Assembly: GCA_902774655.1 (NCBI GenBank)
Contig: CACYJD010000003.1
Span: forward strand, 1 to 17,362
Source of the DNA: an uncultured Erysipelotrichaceae bacterium
Lineage (GTDB): Bacteria > Bacillota_I > Bacilli_A > RFN20 > CAG-826
Reading direction: 5' to 3'
Length of the DNA: 17,362 nucleotides
Position 1 is the stretch's first letter. Every line of letters begins with the position of its first letter. The position numbers were made by a program, and so were the translations under genes. This document shows positions 6,944 through 13,548 of the stretch, piece after piece. The notes below the pieces were generated by a model, which saw only the letters and a list, made by a program, of their open reading frames with translations, was not told where the DNA came from and did no database searches.

Positions 6944-9325
6944 ATGAAACGTGCAGTATTAGACGTAGAAAAGATAATTTCTCAATTAACGCTAGAAGAA
7001 AAAGCCAGAATTGTTACTGGCAATTCAACATGGACTACCTATCCAGTTGAAAGATTAGGTGTTACTTCAATATGGCTTAGTGATGGTCCAACAGGAATTA
7101 GAAAAGAAGTTGTCTGTGATAAAGCTAATATGAGCGCAGGAAGCTATCCTGCAACTGCATTTCCTACCACAGGAACTTTAGCGAATAGTTTTGATAAAGA
7201 TTTAATGTATGAAATTGGCGACGCTTTAGGCAAAGAATGTCGCTATTTTGATGTTGATGTATTATTGGCTCCTGGTCTAAACATTAAACGTAATCCACTA
7301 TGTGGTAGAAACTTCGAATATTTTAGTGAAGATCCATTTTTGAGTGGACTATATGCCTCTAAATATTCTTTAGGAGTTCAAGCGCATGGTGTTGGAGTGA
7401 CACTTAAACACTACGCTGCTAATAACTTAGAAAAGAATAGAAACTTTGGTACTAGTAACGTTGATGAATATGCTTTAAGAGAAATTTACCTCAAAGGTTT
7501 TGAAATGGCTATCAAAGAAGCCAAACCATTATCTGTAATGGCTGCATATAACTGTATTAATGGTGTGCATGCTTCCGATGACCCTTATCTTTTAAATGAT
7601 ATATTGAGAAATGAGTTTGGTTTTAATGGGTATGTTGTCAGCGACTGGGGTGGCACAAACGATAGAATCCTTGGGTTAAAAGCCGGCATGGATTTAGAGA
7701 TGCCTGGATTTAACGAACAAAACTATAGATTTATTGTTAAAAAAGTCCAAAACGGTGAACTTCCTGTTGATTATTTGGATAATTGTGTAAGACATATATT
7801 AAACGTAATTAACCAAATTCAATACGATCACTTAGATGATCCTGAACTACTTAAAAAGAACTATGATGTAGCGTTAAAAGCTGCATGTGAATCCGCTGTT
7901 TTACTTAAAAACGATAGAAATTCTTTGCCACTAAGTAAAGATAAAAAATATCTAGTAATTGGTGATTTGTTTGAATTCACAAGGTATCGCGGTGGTGGTT
8001 CTAGTAAAGTTACACCTTATACCTTTATAAGCGCAAAGATGATGTTTGATAGAGAACATATCGATTATGTGTACGCTAAAGGGTATGATTATCGAAAAGT
8101 TAAACCTAATAAAAAATATATAAAAGAAGCAGTTAAACTCGCCAAAGAATATGACGATATTATTTATTTTGGTGGCTTAACTCATAACGAAGAAACTGAG
8201 GGTGCTGATAGAAGAGATCTTAGACTAGGTGAATGCCAAAGAGTTCTTCTTAGTGAACTTGCTAAGTTAAATAAGAAAATAACATTCGTCATGTATGGAT
8301 GTTCTGTATTTGAAATTCCAGAATACGATATGTATAAATCGATGATTTTAATGGCTTTAGGCGGCGAAGCTTGTGGAGAAGCAACATATAAAGTCTTGTT
8401 CGGTGAAGTTAATCCAAGTGGCAAACTTGCGGAAACGTGGGTTAAAAAATATGATGATGTTTTCTATGGACATGAATTTACCAAGCATAACGAAGAGAAT
8501 TACATTGAATCTATTTATGTTGGTTATAGATACCATGTAGCCGCTAAAACAGATGTTAGATTCCCATTTGGTTATGGTTTAACATATGCTAATTTTGAAT
8601 ACAAAAATCTTGATGTTTCATTAAATAAAGACCATATAGTTGCCTCTTTTGAGTTAACTAATACTTCAAATATTGATTCTAAAAAGGTTACTCAAATCTA
8701 TATTGGCAAAAAAGACAGCAAGTTTATTAGACCTGTCTATGAACTTAAAGGTATATCCAAAGACTTTATTAAAGCTGGTGCTTCTAAAAAGATTAGTATA
8801 GAAATACCTCTAGAATTATTAAAAATTTATTCAGTTAATGAAAAGAGATACTTCTTAGAAGATGGAGAGTACGAAATTTATTTAAACGAGGACGCTAATA
8901 CAGTCTTACTTGAAAGCTCAATTGTTTTAAAGGGTGAATCTCTAAATCCTAACTATAGTGCTAAAGTCGCGCATTATTATTTAAATAGAAATAACATTAA
9001 AGATATAAATATCGATGTATTTAAGGAATTGTATGGTAGAGAACTACCTGAAATTAGTTTTGGCAAAGTAGCAACATTTGACACACCTATTTTTGCATAT
9101 AAGCGATTCAACGGAAGATTAGTAAAAATATTTATTTCTATCGGCGCAAAGATAATGTTTAGAAAAGAGGAAAACCCATCAATGTTTGTAGAATCTGCTA
9201 AGAGTGCAAACCTCCGCATGATTTACGCTTCAAGTGGAATGTCGATTAATAGCGCCGAAGCATTATTGCTCTTTATTAATAATCATCCAATCAAAGCGTT
9301 AATAAAATTTATCAAAAAATCGTAA
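6944..9325 (+). CDS. Glycoside hydrolase family 3 (beta-glucosidase/beta-xylosidase type)
   Basis: The protein has 793 residues from ATG 6944; an ATG at 6938 adds two residues but lies too close to the TATAAT box to be transcribed from it. No signal peptide is present, so it acts in the cytoplasm. The GH3 barrel covers about residues 1-290 and contains the LSDGPTGIR, NFEYFSEDP and KHYAANN motifs. The nucleophile is the Asp of VVSDWGG (residue 234). The second alpha/beta domain (about 310-540) has EETEGADRRDLRLGE, where GH3 beta-glucosidases carry their acid/base Glu (near residue 419). FPFGYGLTYANF marks the junction to a fibronectin-like domain (about 560-670). A further 120-residue tail ending in a basic helix (IKALIKFIKKS) is found in some gut Firmicute members. 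It removes terminal sugars from oligosaccharides; the exact sugar cannot be read from sequence. It is followed by its own terminator. Confidence 0.93.
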   Translation: MKRAVLDVEKIISQLTLEEKARIVTGNSTWTTYPVERLGVTSIWLSDGPTGIRKEVVCDKANMSAGSYPATAFPTTGTLANSFDKDLMYEIGDALGKECRYFDVDVLLAPGLNIKRNPLCGRNFEYFSEDPFLSGLYASKYSLGVQAHGVGVTLKHYAANNLEKNRNFGTSNVDEYALREIYLKGFEMAIKEAKPLSVMAAYNCINGVHASDDPYLLNDILRNEFGFNGYVVSDWGGTNDRILGLKAGMDLEMPGFNEQNYRFIVKKVQNGELPVDYLDNCVRHILNVINQIQYDHLDDPELLKKNYDVALKAACESAVLLKNDRNSLPLSKDKKYLVIGDLFEFTRYRGGGSSKVTPYTFISAKMMFDREHIDYVYAKGYDYRKVKPNKKYIKEAVKLAKEYDDIIYFGGLTHNEETEGADRRDLRLGECQRVLLSELAKLNKKITFVMYGCSVFEIPEYDMYKSMILMALGGEACGEATYKVLFGEVNPSGKLAETWVKKYDDVFYGHEFTKHNEENYIESIYVGYRYHVAAKTDVRFPFGYGLTYANFEYKNLDVSLNKDHIVASFELTNTSNIDSKKVTQIYIGKKDSKFIRPVYELKGISKDFIKAGASKKISIEIPLELLKIYSVNEKRYFLEDGEYEIYLNEDANTVLLESSIVLKGESLNPNYSAKVAHYYLNRNNIKDINIDVFKELYGRELPEISFGKVATFDTPIFAYKRFNGRLVKIFISIGAKIMFRKEENPSMFVESAKSANLRMIYASSGMSINSAEALLLFINNHPIKALIKFIKKS

Positions 9326-9340
9326 TATTTCGAATTTAAT

Positions 9341-9355
9341 CTATCATTTTGATAG
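9341..9355. repeat. Small hairpin after the GH3 gene
   Basis: CTATCA-TTT-TGATAG, perfect six-base arms, eight bases before the terminator stem at 9363. It may help protect or terminate the transcript. Confidence 0.4.
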
Positions 9356-9362
9356 TCATACT

Positions 9363-9393
9363 AAAAAGTGCCGATGTAGTCGCCACTTTTTTT
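9363..9393 (+). terminator. Intrinsic terminator of the GH3 gene, possibly bidirectional
   Basis: Stem AAAAAGTG-c-CGA / TCG-c-CACTTTTT with a five-base loop and a T-run to 9393. The A-run on the left arm would also supply a T-run on the minus strand. Confidence 0.75.
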
Positions 9394-9457
9394 CTAATTT
9401 ATTTTAAAATCTGTCACTTTATATTTGATAAAATATGTATAACTTAAGGAGAATATT

Positions 9458-11140
9458 ATGTCTGAAAAGAAAAATCGTTTAATCGGTAGAACTTTCTCTG
9501 GCAATAAAGTTCCATTGATTACAAAAATTATTTATCCTTGGTCTGGTATTTTTAGAGATGCTTGCTATGCGTTAGTTGGTTCATTCTTATTAACCTATGC
9601 AATGTATTCTGGTGTTCTATCTAGTGACGCCGCTGAATACACACAACAATTAGCAGTCATCAATACTGCCATGATCATCGCCCTTATTTGGGATGGTATT
9701 AACGACCCAATCATGTCATTGATTGTTGAAAAGTTCCATTTCAAATCTGGTAAATATCGCCCATGGATTCTAATTGGTGCTATCGGTAATGCCATTGCCG
9801 TCATGTGCTTATTCTTAATTAGACCTGGAAATGGTTGGGCCTTCGTTGGTGTTATGATTGGATTCTATGTTTTATGGGATACATTCTTCACAATGAACGA
9901 TATTGGTTATTGGTCAATGTTGCCATCATTAACTAATGATCCTAAAGAAAGAGCCTCAATCACTACAAGTGTTACAGTTGCTACATCTATTGGTGCGTTC
10001 TTAATGAACATTCTCGTATTTGTTCTTCCTGGCTTACTTGGAAATAATACACCATTAGCATATGCTGTCATGGCTATTTCAATTTCCATATTATTCCTAG
10101 TTTCTCAAGCTCTAATTTTCTTCCTATGTCCAGAGCACGAACGTGATGTTGAACAAGAAGAAAAATCTGCCGATACTAAATTACTCGACTTATTCAAGAT
10201 TGTTGGTAAAAACAAAGAACTTAGAAGTGTTGTTATCGCTATGTTCTTATACTACATTGGTAGTGGTTTATTGACAGGTATTGGTGTCTATTACTTCCAC
10301 TTTGCCTATGGTTACCATGGTCAAAGAGGTGGTTTAATCGCTACATTATTAGCTGCAGTTTATGTAATTGCTACAGTTTCTGCTCAATTATTCTATCCAT
10401 TAATGGTTAAGAAACTTGAGAAGAAGAAAATCGTTACAATTTGTACAGGTATCTTAGTTGTTAGTTACCTTGCATTCTTGTTCTTGGTTTTCCCAATATT
10501 TGGTGAAAATCCAATTGCCTATAACCTTAGTTATAATGACGTAACAGCAGGTATGGATGGCAAGGATATTGTTGGAGGTCTAGCCTTAGCCACAGGCGGA
10601 ACTATGTGGATGATTTATGTAATTGCATTTATCTTCTTCGCTGCTAGTGGTGTCTTCTATCTTGCCCTTATTGTTATGCTCCAAGACGCTATTGACTATA
10701 ACGAATACAAATATGGTGCTAGACAAGAAGCTGTTGCTAGTGCTTGGAGACCATTAACAGTTAAAGTTAGTAGTGCAGTTCAACAATACGGTATTAGATT
10801 CTTAATCTTTGGTGTCACAGGTACAATCGGTGCCGCTAATGCTATTTCCACAATTAATAGTGAAAAAGCTGCTGCTGAAGCAACCGGTGAAGTATGGACC
10901 GACGCTGAATATGCTCAAAAATTAATTGATGCCGGTGTCCCAGTTACTGGTCATCCTGGTGAATTAGCGTTATTTGGTGTGTTAGTTGTTGGTATCATCT
11001 TAGCATGCTTTATTAGTGCTTGGGCATTATTAAGATTCGCTTATAAGATCGATGATAAGTTCGAAGCAGAAATCGCTAAAGTCTTAAATGAAAGACATGC
11101 TGCCGATGCTGCCAAAGCAGAACAAACTACAGCTGCATAA
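9458..11140 (+). CDS. GPH-family sugar:cation symporter (MFS, MelB-like)
   Basis: The protein has 560 residues. The ribosome binding site TAAGGAG ends six bases before ATG 9458. It is an integral membrane protein with about 12 hydrophobic segments. The signature WDGINDPIMSLIVEK with SGKYRPWILIG (residues 78-107) is the DxxxDP...GxxRP motif of the glycoside-pentoside-hexuronide:cation symporters; Asp79 and Asp83 correspond by spacing to the cation-site aspartates of MelB. WSMLPSLTNDPKERASITT (about 151-169) is a second family signature. The loop from about 345 to 380 is longer than usual and polar, and the C-terminus is a short Ala-rich cytoplasmic tail. It imports a sugar or oligosaccharide with Na+ or H+. 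The substrate is not readable from sequence; the neighbours suggest a beta-linked glucan, xylan or galactan fragment. It has its own terminator, and its promoter is unclear. Confidence 0.92.
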   Translation: MSEKKNRLIGRTFSGNKVPLITKIIYPWSGIFRDACYALVGSFLLTYAMYSGVLSSDAAEYTQQLAVINTAMIIALIWDGINDPIMSLIVEKFHFKSGKYRPWILIGAIGNAIAVMCLFLIRPGNGWAFVGVMIGFYVLWDTFFTMNDIGYWSMLPSLTNDPKERASITTSVTVATSIGAFLMNILVFVLPGLLGNNTPLAYAVMAISISILFLVSQALIFFLCPEHERDVEQEEKSADTKLLDLFKIVGKNKELRSVVIAMFLYYIGSGLLTGIGVYYFHFAYGYHGQRGGLIATLLAAVYVIATVSAQLFYPLMVKKLEKKKIVTICTGILVVSYLAFLFLVFPIFGENPIAYNLSYNDVTAGMDGKDIVGGLALATGGTMWMIYVIAFIFFAASGVFYLALIVMLQDAIDYNEYKYGARQEAVASAWRPLTVKVSSAVQQYGIRFLIFGVTGTIGAANAISTINSEKAAAEATGEVWTDAEYAQKLIDAGVPVTGHPGELALFGVLVVGIILACFISAWALLRFAYKIDDKFEAEIAKVLNERHAADAAKAEQTTAA

Positions 11141-11157
11141 TTAATTAATAATTAATA

Positions 11158-11185
11158 AGTTCGCACGTACGCGTGCGAACTTTTT
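11158..11185 (+). terminator. Intrinsic terminator of the symporter gene
   Basis: A perfect ten-pair stem AGTTCGCACG/CGTGCGAACT around TACG, followed by five T residues. Confidence 0.9.
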
Positions 11186-11198
11186 ATTTCTTAGTGCA

Positions 11199-11227
11199 TT
11201 GCAGTAATTGATAGTTTAAGATATATC
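11199..11227 (+). promoter_or_regulatory. Promoter of the CvpA-like gene
   Basis: TTGCAG at 11199-11204, a 17-base spacer and TATATC at 11222-11227. The predicted start near 11234 gives a leader of only about 13 bases, beginning inside the AAGGGGG ribosome binding site. Confidence 0.6.
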
Positions 11228-11246
11228 TACTAAGGGGGATAAATAA

Positions 11247-11963
11247 ATGGGATTCGATTGGGTTAGCATTGTATTTCTCGTAATTGTTGTCTTGTTTTTA
11301 GTTATCGGTTTATTCCGTGGCTTAATGAAAACAATTATCGATTTATTATCAAATGTTGTATTATTCCTAGTTTCATTGGCTCTTTGTGGTCCTTTAGCAA
11401 ACCTTATGGTTGGCTGGGGATGGGGAAGTGGCATTAGTGCTAGTTTTGAAGGTATGCTCAGCGGAATGAGTGGAGCAGATACTGTTCTTGATGGTACTAA
11501 CAATATTTCAATTTTTACTCAAGCATATGAAAGCATCAACATTCCTTCATTCGTCAGTAATCCATTAGCTCAACTCACCAATAATCTTGTTGGTCCAGTT
11601 AGCGATATAACACTCGGTGCAGCACTCGCAGGTTTCTTTACAATTATGGTATTTAGAATTATTGCGTTTGTTGCAATGTTTATTATTCTTCTCATCGTTG
11701 TACTTATTTTAAAGAAAGTCTTTAAAAAGCTTAGAGACATTAAAATTATTAAAGTCGTTGATGTGTTAGGTGGTGCAGTTGCTGGCGCAGTATTAGGTGC
11801 ATTTGTTGTTATTCTAATTGCCTTTGTAATCGACTTATCGTTAGCCGCTCCAGGATTTGGCGATTTCTTCAATGATGCGCTTAAATTAACCGATGATTCA
11901 TATTGGTCCATCGGTAAATGGTTAGTACAATCCAACTTCTTAAAGACTTGGTTCTTAATCTAA
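11247..11963 (+). CDS. CvpA-like membrane protein
   Basis: The protein has 238 residues. AAGGGGG precedes ATG 11247 by eight bases. Four hydrophobic segments lie at about 5-23, 27-49, 123-156 and 172-198. The N-terminal pattern 'D-aliphatic helix-GLFRGLMKTIIDLLS' and the later VVDVLGGAVAGAVLGAFVVIL fit the CvpA family (colicin V production protein), whose members have a Gly-Arg-Gly turn after helix 1 and a Gly-rich final helix. In enterobacteria CvpA affects colicin V secretion and envelope stress; in Firmicutes the role is not settled. A Gly/Ser/Asn-rich loop of about 70 residues (50-120) separates the two helix pairs and probably faces outside. The gene is monocistronic, with its own promoter and terminator, and converges on the small minus-strand gene. 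Confidence 0.7.
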   Translation: MGFDWVSIVFLVIVVLFLVIGLFRGLMKTIIDLLSNVVLFLVSLALCGPLANLMVGWGWGSGISASFEGMLSGMSGADTVLDGTNNISIFTQAYESINIPSFVSNPLAQLTNNLVGPVSDITLGAALAGFFTIMVFRIIAFVAMFIILLIVVLILKKVFKKLRDIKIIKVVDVLGGAVAGAVLGAFVVILIAFVIDLSLAAPGFGDFFNDALKLTDDSYWSIGKWLVQSNFLKTWFLI

Positions 11964-11973
11964 GTTGAAGGCA

Positions 11974-12005
11974 AAATCACTCGTCATCAGGCGAGTGATT
12001 TTTTT
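11974..12005 (+). terminator. Intrinsic terminator of the CvpA-like gene, shared with the convergent gene
   Basis: A ten-pair stem AAATCACTCG/CGAGTGATTT with an eight-base loop and a T-run to 12005. On the minus strand the same stem follows the 3' end of the convergent gene and has four T residues after it, so it may serve both. The last codons and TGA stop of the minus-strand gene lie inside the hairpin. Confidence 0.85.
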
Positions 12006-12205
12006 ATTGCCTCAAGTCGTTCTGGATCATAAAAATCACCTAGTTGTTTGTAGATAAAAGCAATAAGAACCAACTCCCAATGAGAAGCGTTATTTGATGC
12101 TAATTTAAGCATCGTATCAATGATAGGGGAGAGGCTCCCATCTTCGTTTGCTTCTAGCAAAATATTGGCGGCTTTTATAAGGGTTAAATTTTCGGATAAT
12201 TCCAT
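11987..12205 (-). CDS. Small protein of unknown function, 72 residues
   Basis: The start is set at ATG 12205 because TAGGAGGA lies ten bases upstream; an earlier in-frame ATG at 12247 has no ribosome binding site and would add a basic, unconserved-looking stretch. The protein is acidic and helical (MELSENLTLIKAANILLEAN, then a polar turn EDGSLSP, then IIDTMLKLASNN), with no membrane segment or known motif. Its stop codon is TGA (11989-11987), inside the terminator hairpin shared with the CvpA-like gene. It is monocistronic. No function can be proposed. Confidence 0.65.
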   Translation of the reverse strand: MELSENLTLIKAANILLEANEDGSLSPIIDTMLKLASNNASHWELVLIAFIYKQLGDFYDPERLEAIKKSLA

Positions 12206-12298
12206 CTTTTTGTTCCTCCTACTTTTTCTTACCGGCGAAAACGTCAAAACACGCCAAAAATTTTAAAAACATTCGATTACATCGAATTAATTTTTAAT

Positions 12299-12327
12299 TT
12301 GTTATTATGACAATTAATGTCATAATA
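12299..12327 (+). promoter_or_regulatory. Promoter overlapping a 9-base-arm palindrome
   Basis: TTGTTA at 12299-12304, a 16-base spacer and CATAAT at 12321-12326. The palindrome TATTATGAC-N7-GTCATAATA occupies 12303-12327, covering the spacer and the -10 box, where a bound repressor would block polymerase. Confidence 0.45.
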
Positions 12328-12340
12328 TTTAAATAGATTT

Positions 12341-12366
12341 ATCACTCAATAATAGTGGTTTTTTTT
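12341..12366 (+). terminator. Terminator or attenuator in the leader region
   Basis: A six-pair stem ATCACT/AGTGGT (one T-G pair) with a seven-base loop, followed by eight T residues. It would stop transcripts from the promoter at 12299-12326 after about 35 bases. Confidence 0.5.
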
Positions 12367-12412
12367 ACATTAAAATTAGATACATAAATTAACGAAAATC
12401 ACTACAAAGAAA

Positions 12413-12440
12413 TTCAATTTTTCTTAATTTTTTCTATATA
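12413..12440 (+). promoter_or_regulatory. Possible second promoter in the leader region
   Basis: TTCAAT at 12413-12418, a 16-base spacer and TATATA at 12435-12440. The predicted start is A12447, itself the first base of an ATG. Confidence 0.35.
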
Positions 12441-12465
12441 GCATCTATGAAAAATGGGGAGAATT

Positions 12466-12534
12466 ATGCTAAAAACGGTCAGTTTATATACGAAAAATCC
12501 ACTGACTACAATATTCAAATATCTAAAAAAATGA
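12466..12534 (+). CDS. Possible 22-residue leader peptide
   Basis: ATG 12466 follows GGGGAG (12456-12461) with a four-base gap, slightly short but plausible. The peptide is basic and starts MLKTVSLYTKNPLTT, ending in TGA at 12532-12534. It would be the first ribosome-binding-site-led ORF on a transcript from the promoter at 12413-12440. It may be chance in AT-rich DNA. Confidence 0.25.
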   Translation: MLKTVSLYTKNPLTTIFKYLKK

Positions 12535-12656
12535 TAGAAAAATCAAATTACCAATCAACGTATATTACTAGTAATATTCGTACTTTTCCTATATTCAAAA
12601 ATCTAACTAGGAAAAATATGAATTTTATCTAATTTCAAAAATATTCAAATTTCTAA
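12511..12656 (+). repeat. Three direct repeats ATATTCAAAWWTCTAA
   Basis: Copies lie at 12511-12526, 12591-12606 and 12641-12656, differing only at the two W positions and starting 80 and 50 bases apart. The first two are in different reading frames, so they are not explained by repeated protein sequence. They lie just upstream of the AraC promoter, a likely place for the binding sites of an AraC-type regulator, which usually recognises direct repeats. Confidence 0.55.
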
Positions 12657-12698
12657 GATTTATTATAAAACTTACGATTTTTTGACCTTACTTTTTAA

Positions 12699-12704
12699 TA
12701 TAAT
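12699..12704 (+). promoter_or_regulatory. Consensus -10 box (TATAAT) of the AraC-GH53 operon
   Basis: A perfect TATAAT; initiation is expected near 12711, nine bases before ATG 12720. The only TTGACC nearby (12682-12687) is 11 bases away, too close to be its -35 box. A weak -35 together with upstream repeats suggests an activator-dependent promoter. Confidence 0.5.
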
Positions 12705-12719
12705 TAAATCAAGAAAACC

Positions 12720-13544
12720 ATGAACCCAAACTTAGATGCATCAAAGTATATCGAACTAAATCTCAGGGAATCCGGAAGAGAAAAATGCATCCCTGATAAA
12801 GTTTTTACTTTTACCCCAAAAAATTATCACCTTTTCCATTACATTATCAGTGGCAAAGGAACTTATACATATAACGGTGTTACAACCAATCTTAAAGCGG
12901 GACAAATCTTTTACATTGCTCCTGGAGAAAAACCTATTTATGGTCCAGATAAATTTGAACCATGGAGTTATATTTGGGTAGGCTTTAGTGGTAGTAACGC
13001 TGATGAGTTACTTAGATTAAGTGGAATCTCCCAAAAGAATCCATTCTATAGTGATAAAGAAAGAGAACTAAAATTCTTATTTGATAGCATTGCTCAAAAT
13101 AAGAATCATGATGGCACTTTTAATTTGATCTCTCTTGGATATTTATATGAAGTGCTCGCCATCATGATTAGAAATAATAAAGACGTTGTCTTAGATGAAA
13201 AGATCAGCGCTAAGTTAAATCATATTAACTCTGCTAAAGAATTTATCCTTAATAATTATCAATTTGAGATAACTGTCGAAGATATCGCTAAAAGTGTAGG
13301 TGTCTCTCCTAATTATCTAGCTAATATCTTCGCTGAATATGAGAAGTGTTCTCCTAAAAAATATCTTACAAAGATAAGAATGGAACACGCTGCGCTACTT
13401 CTAGGTATGAATAAATACAAAATCAAAGAAGTCGCCAAGATGGTTAGTTATTCTAACCAACTTCATTTTGCAGCAAGCTTCAAACTCTATTATGGAATAT
13501 CAGCATCTGAATACATGAATCAATATAAAAAGGAAGGAAAATAA
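12720..13544 (+). CDS. AraC-family transcriptional regulator with cupin sensor domain
   Basis: The protein has 274 residues. Residues 25-95 form an AraC-type cupin (FHYIISGKGTYTYNG, then LKAGQIFYIAPGE), the sugar-binding and dimerising half. Residues 172-270 contain the two helix-turn-helix motifs of the AraC/XylS domain (VEDIAKSVGVSPNYLANIF and IKEVAKMVSYSNQLHFAASF, then YGISASEY). It should be a cytoplasmic activator responding to a sugar. Its stop codon is four bases before the GH53 ATG, and the ribosome binding site of GH53 lies within its last codons, so the two are co-translated; galactan-derived oligosaccharides are the likely signal (inference). Three direct repeats upstream may be its own sites. 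The ATG has no Shine-Dalgarno sequence and a predicted leader of about nine bases. Confidence 0.93.
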   Translation: MNPNLDASKYIELNLRESGREKCIPDKVFTFTPKNYHLFHYIISGKGTYTYNGVTTNLKAGQIFYIAPGEKPIYGPDKFEPWSYIWVGFSGSNADELLRLSGISQKNPFYSDKERELKFLFDSIAQNKNHDGTFNLISLGYLYEVLAIMIRNNKDVVLDEKISAKLNHINSAKEFILNNYQFEITVEDIAKSVGVSPNYLANIFAEYEKCSPKKYLTKIRMEHAALLLGMNKYKIKEVAKMVSYSNQLHFAASFKLYYGISASEYMNQYKKEGK

Positions 13545-13548
13545 CATC

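Larger units (their letters stand above)
12206..12719. other. Regulatory stretch upstream of the AraC-galactanase operon
   Basis: These 514 bases hold no convincing protein gene. They contain a 25-base palindrome overlapping a promoter (12299-12327), a terminator (12341-12366), a second promoter (12413-12440), two overlapping short ORFs, three 16-base direct repeats and the AraC -10 box at 12699-12704. This is an unusually complex region ahead of one regulator. Confidence 0.6.

Noticed and set aside
12447..12632. 61-codon ORF starting exactly at the predicted initiation site of the promoter at 12413-12440
   Set aside because: Its composition (Lys, Ile, Asn, Ser) is what AT-rich DNA gives by chance. 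It has no ribosome binding site or motif, and it contains two DNA repeats in different frames. A leaderless gene is possible but not supported.
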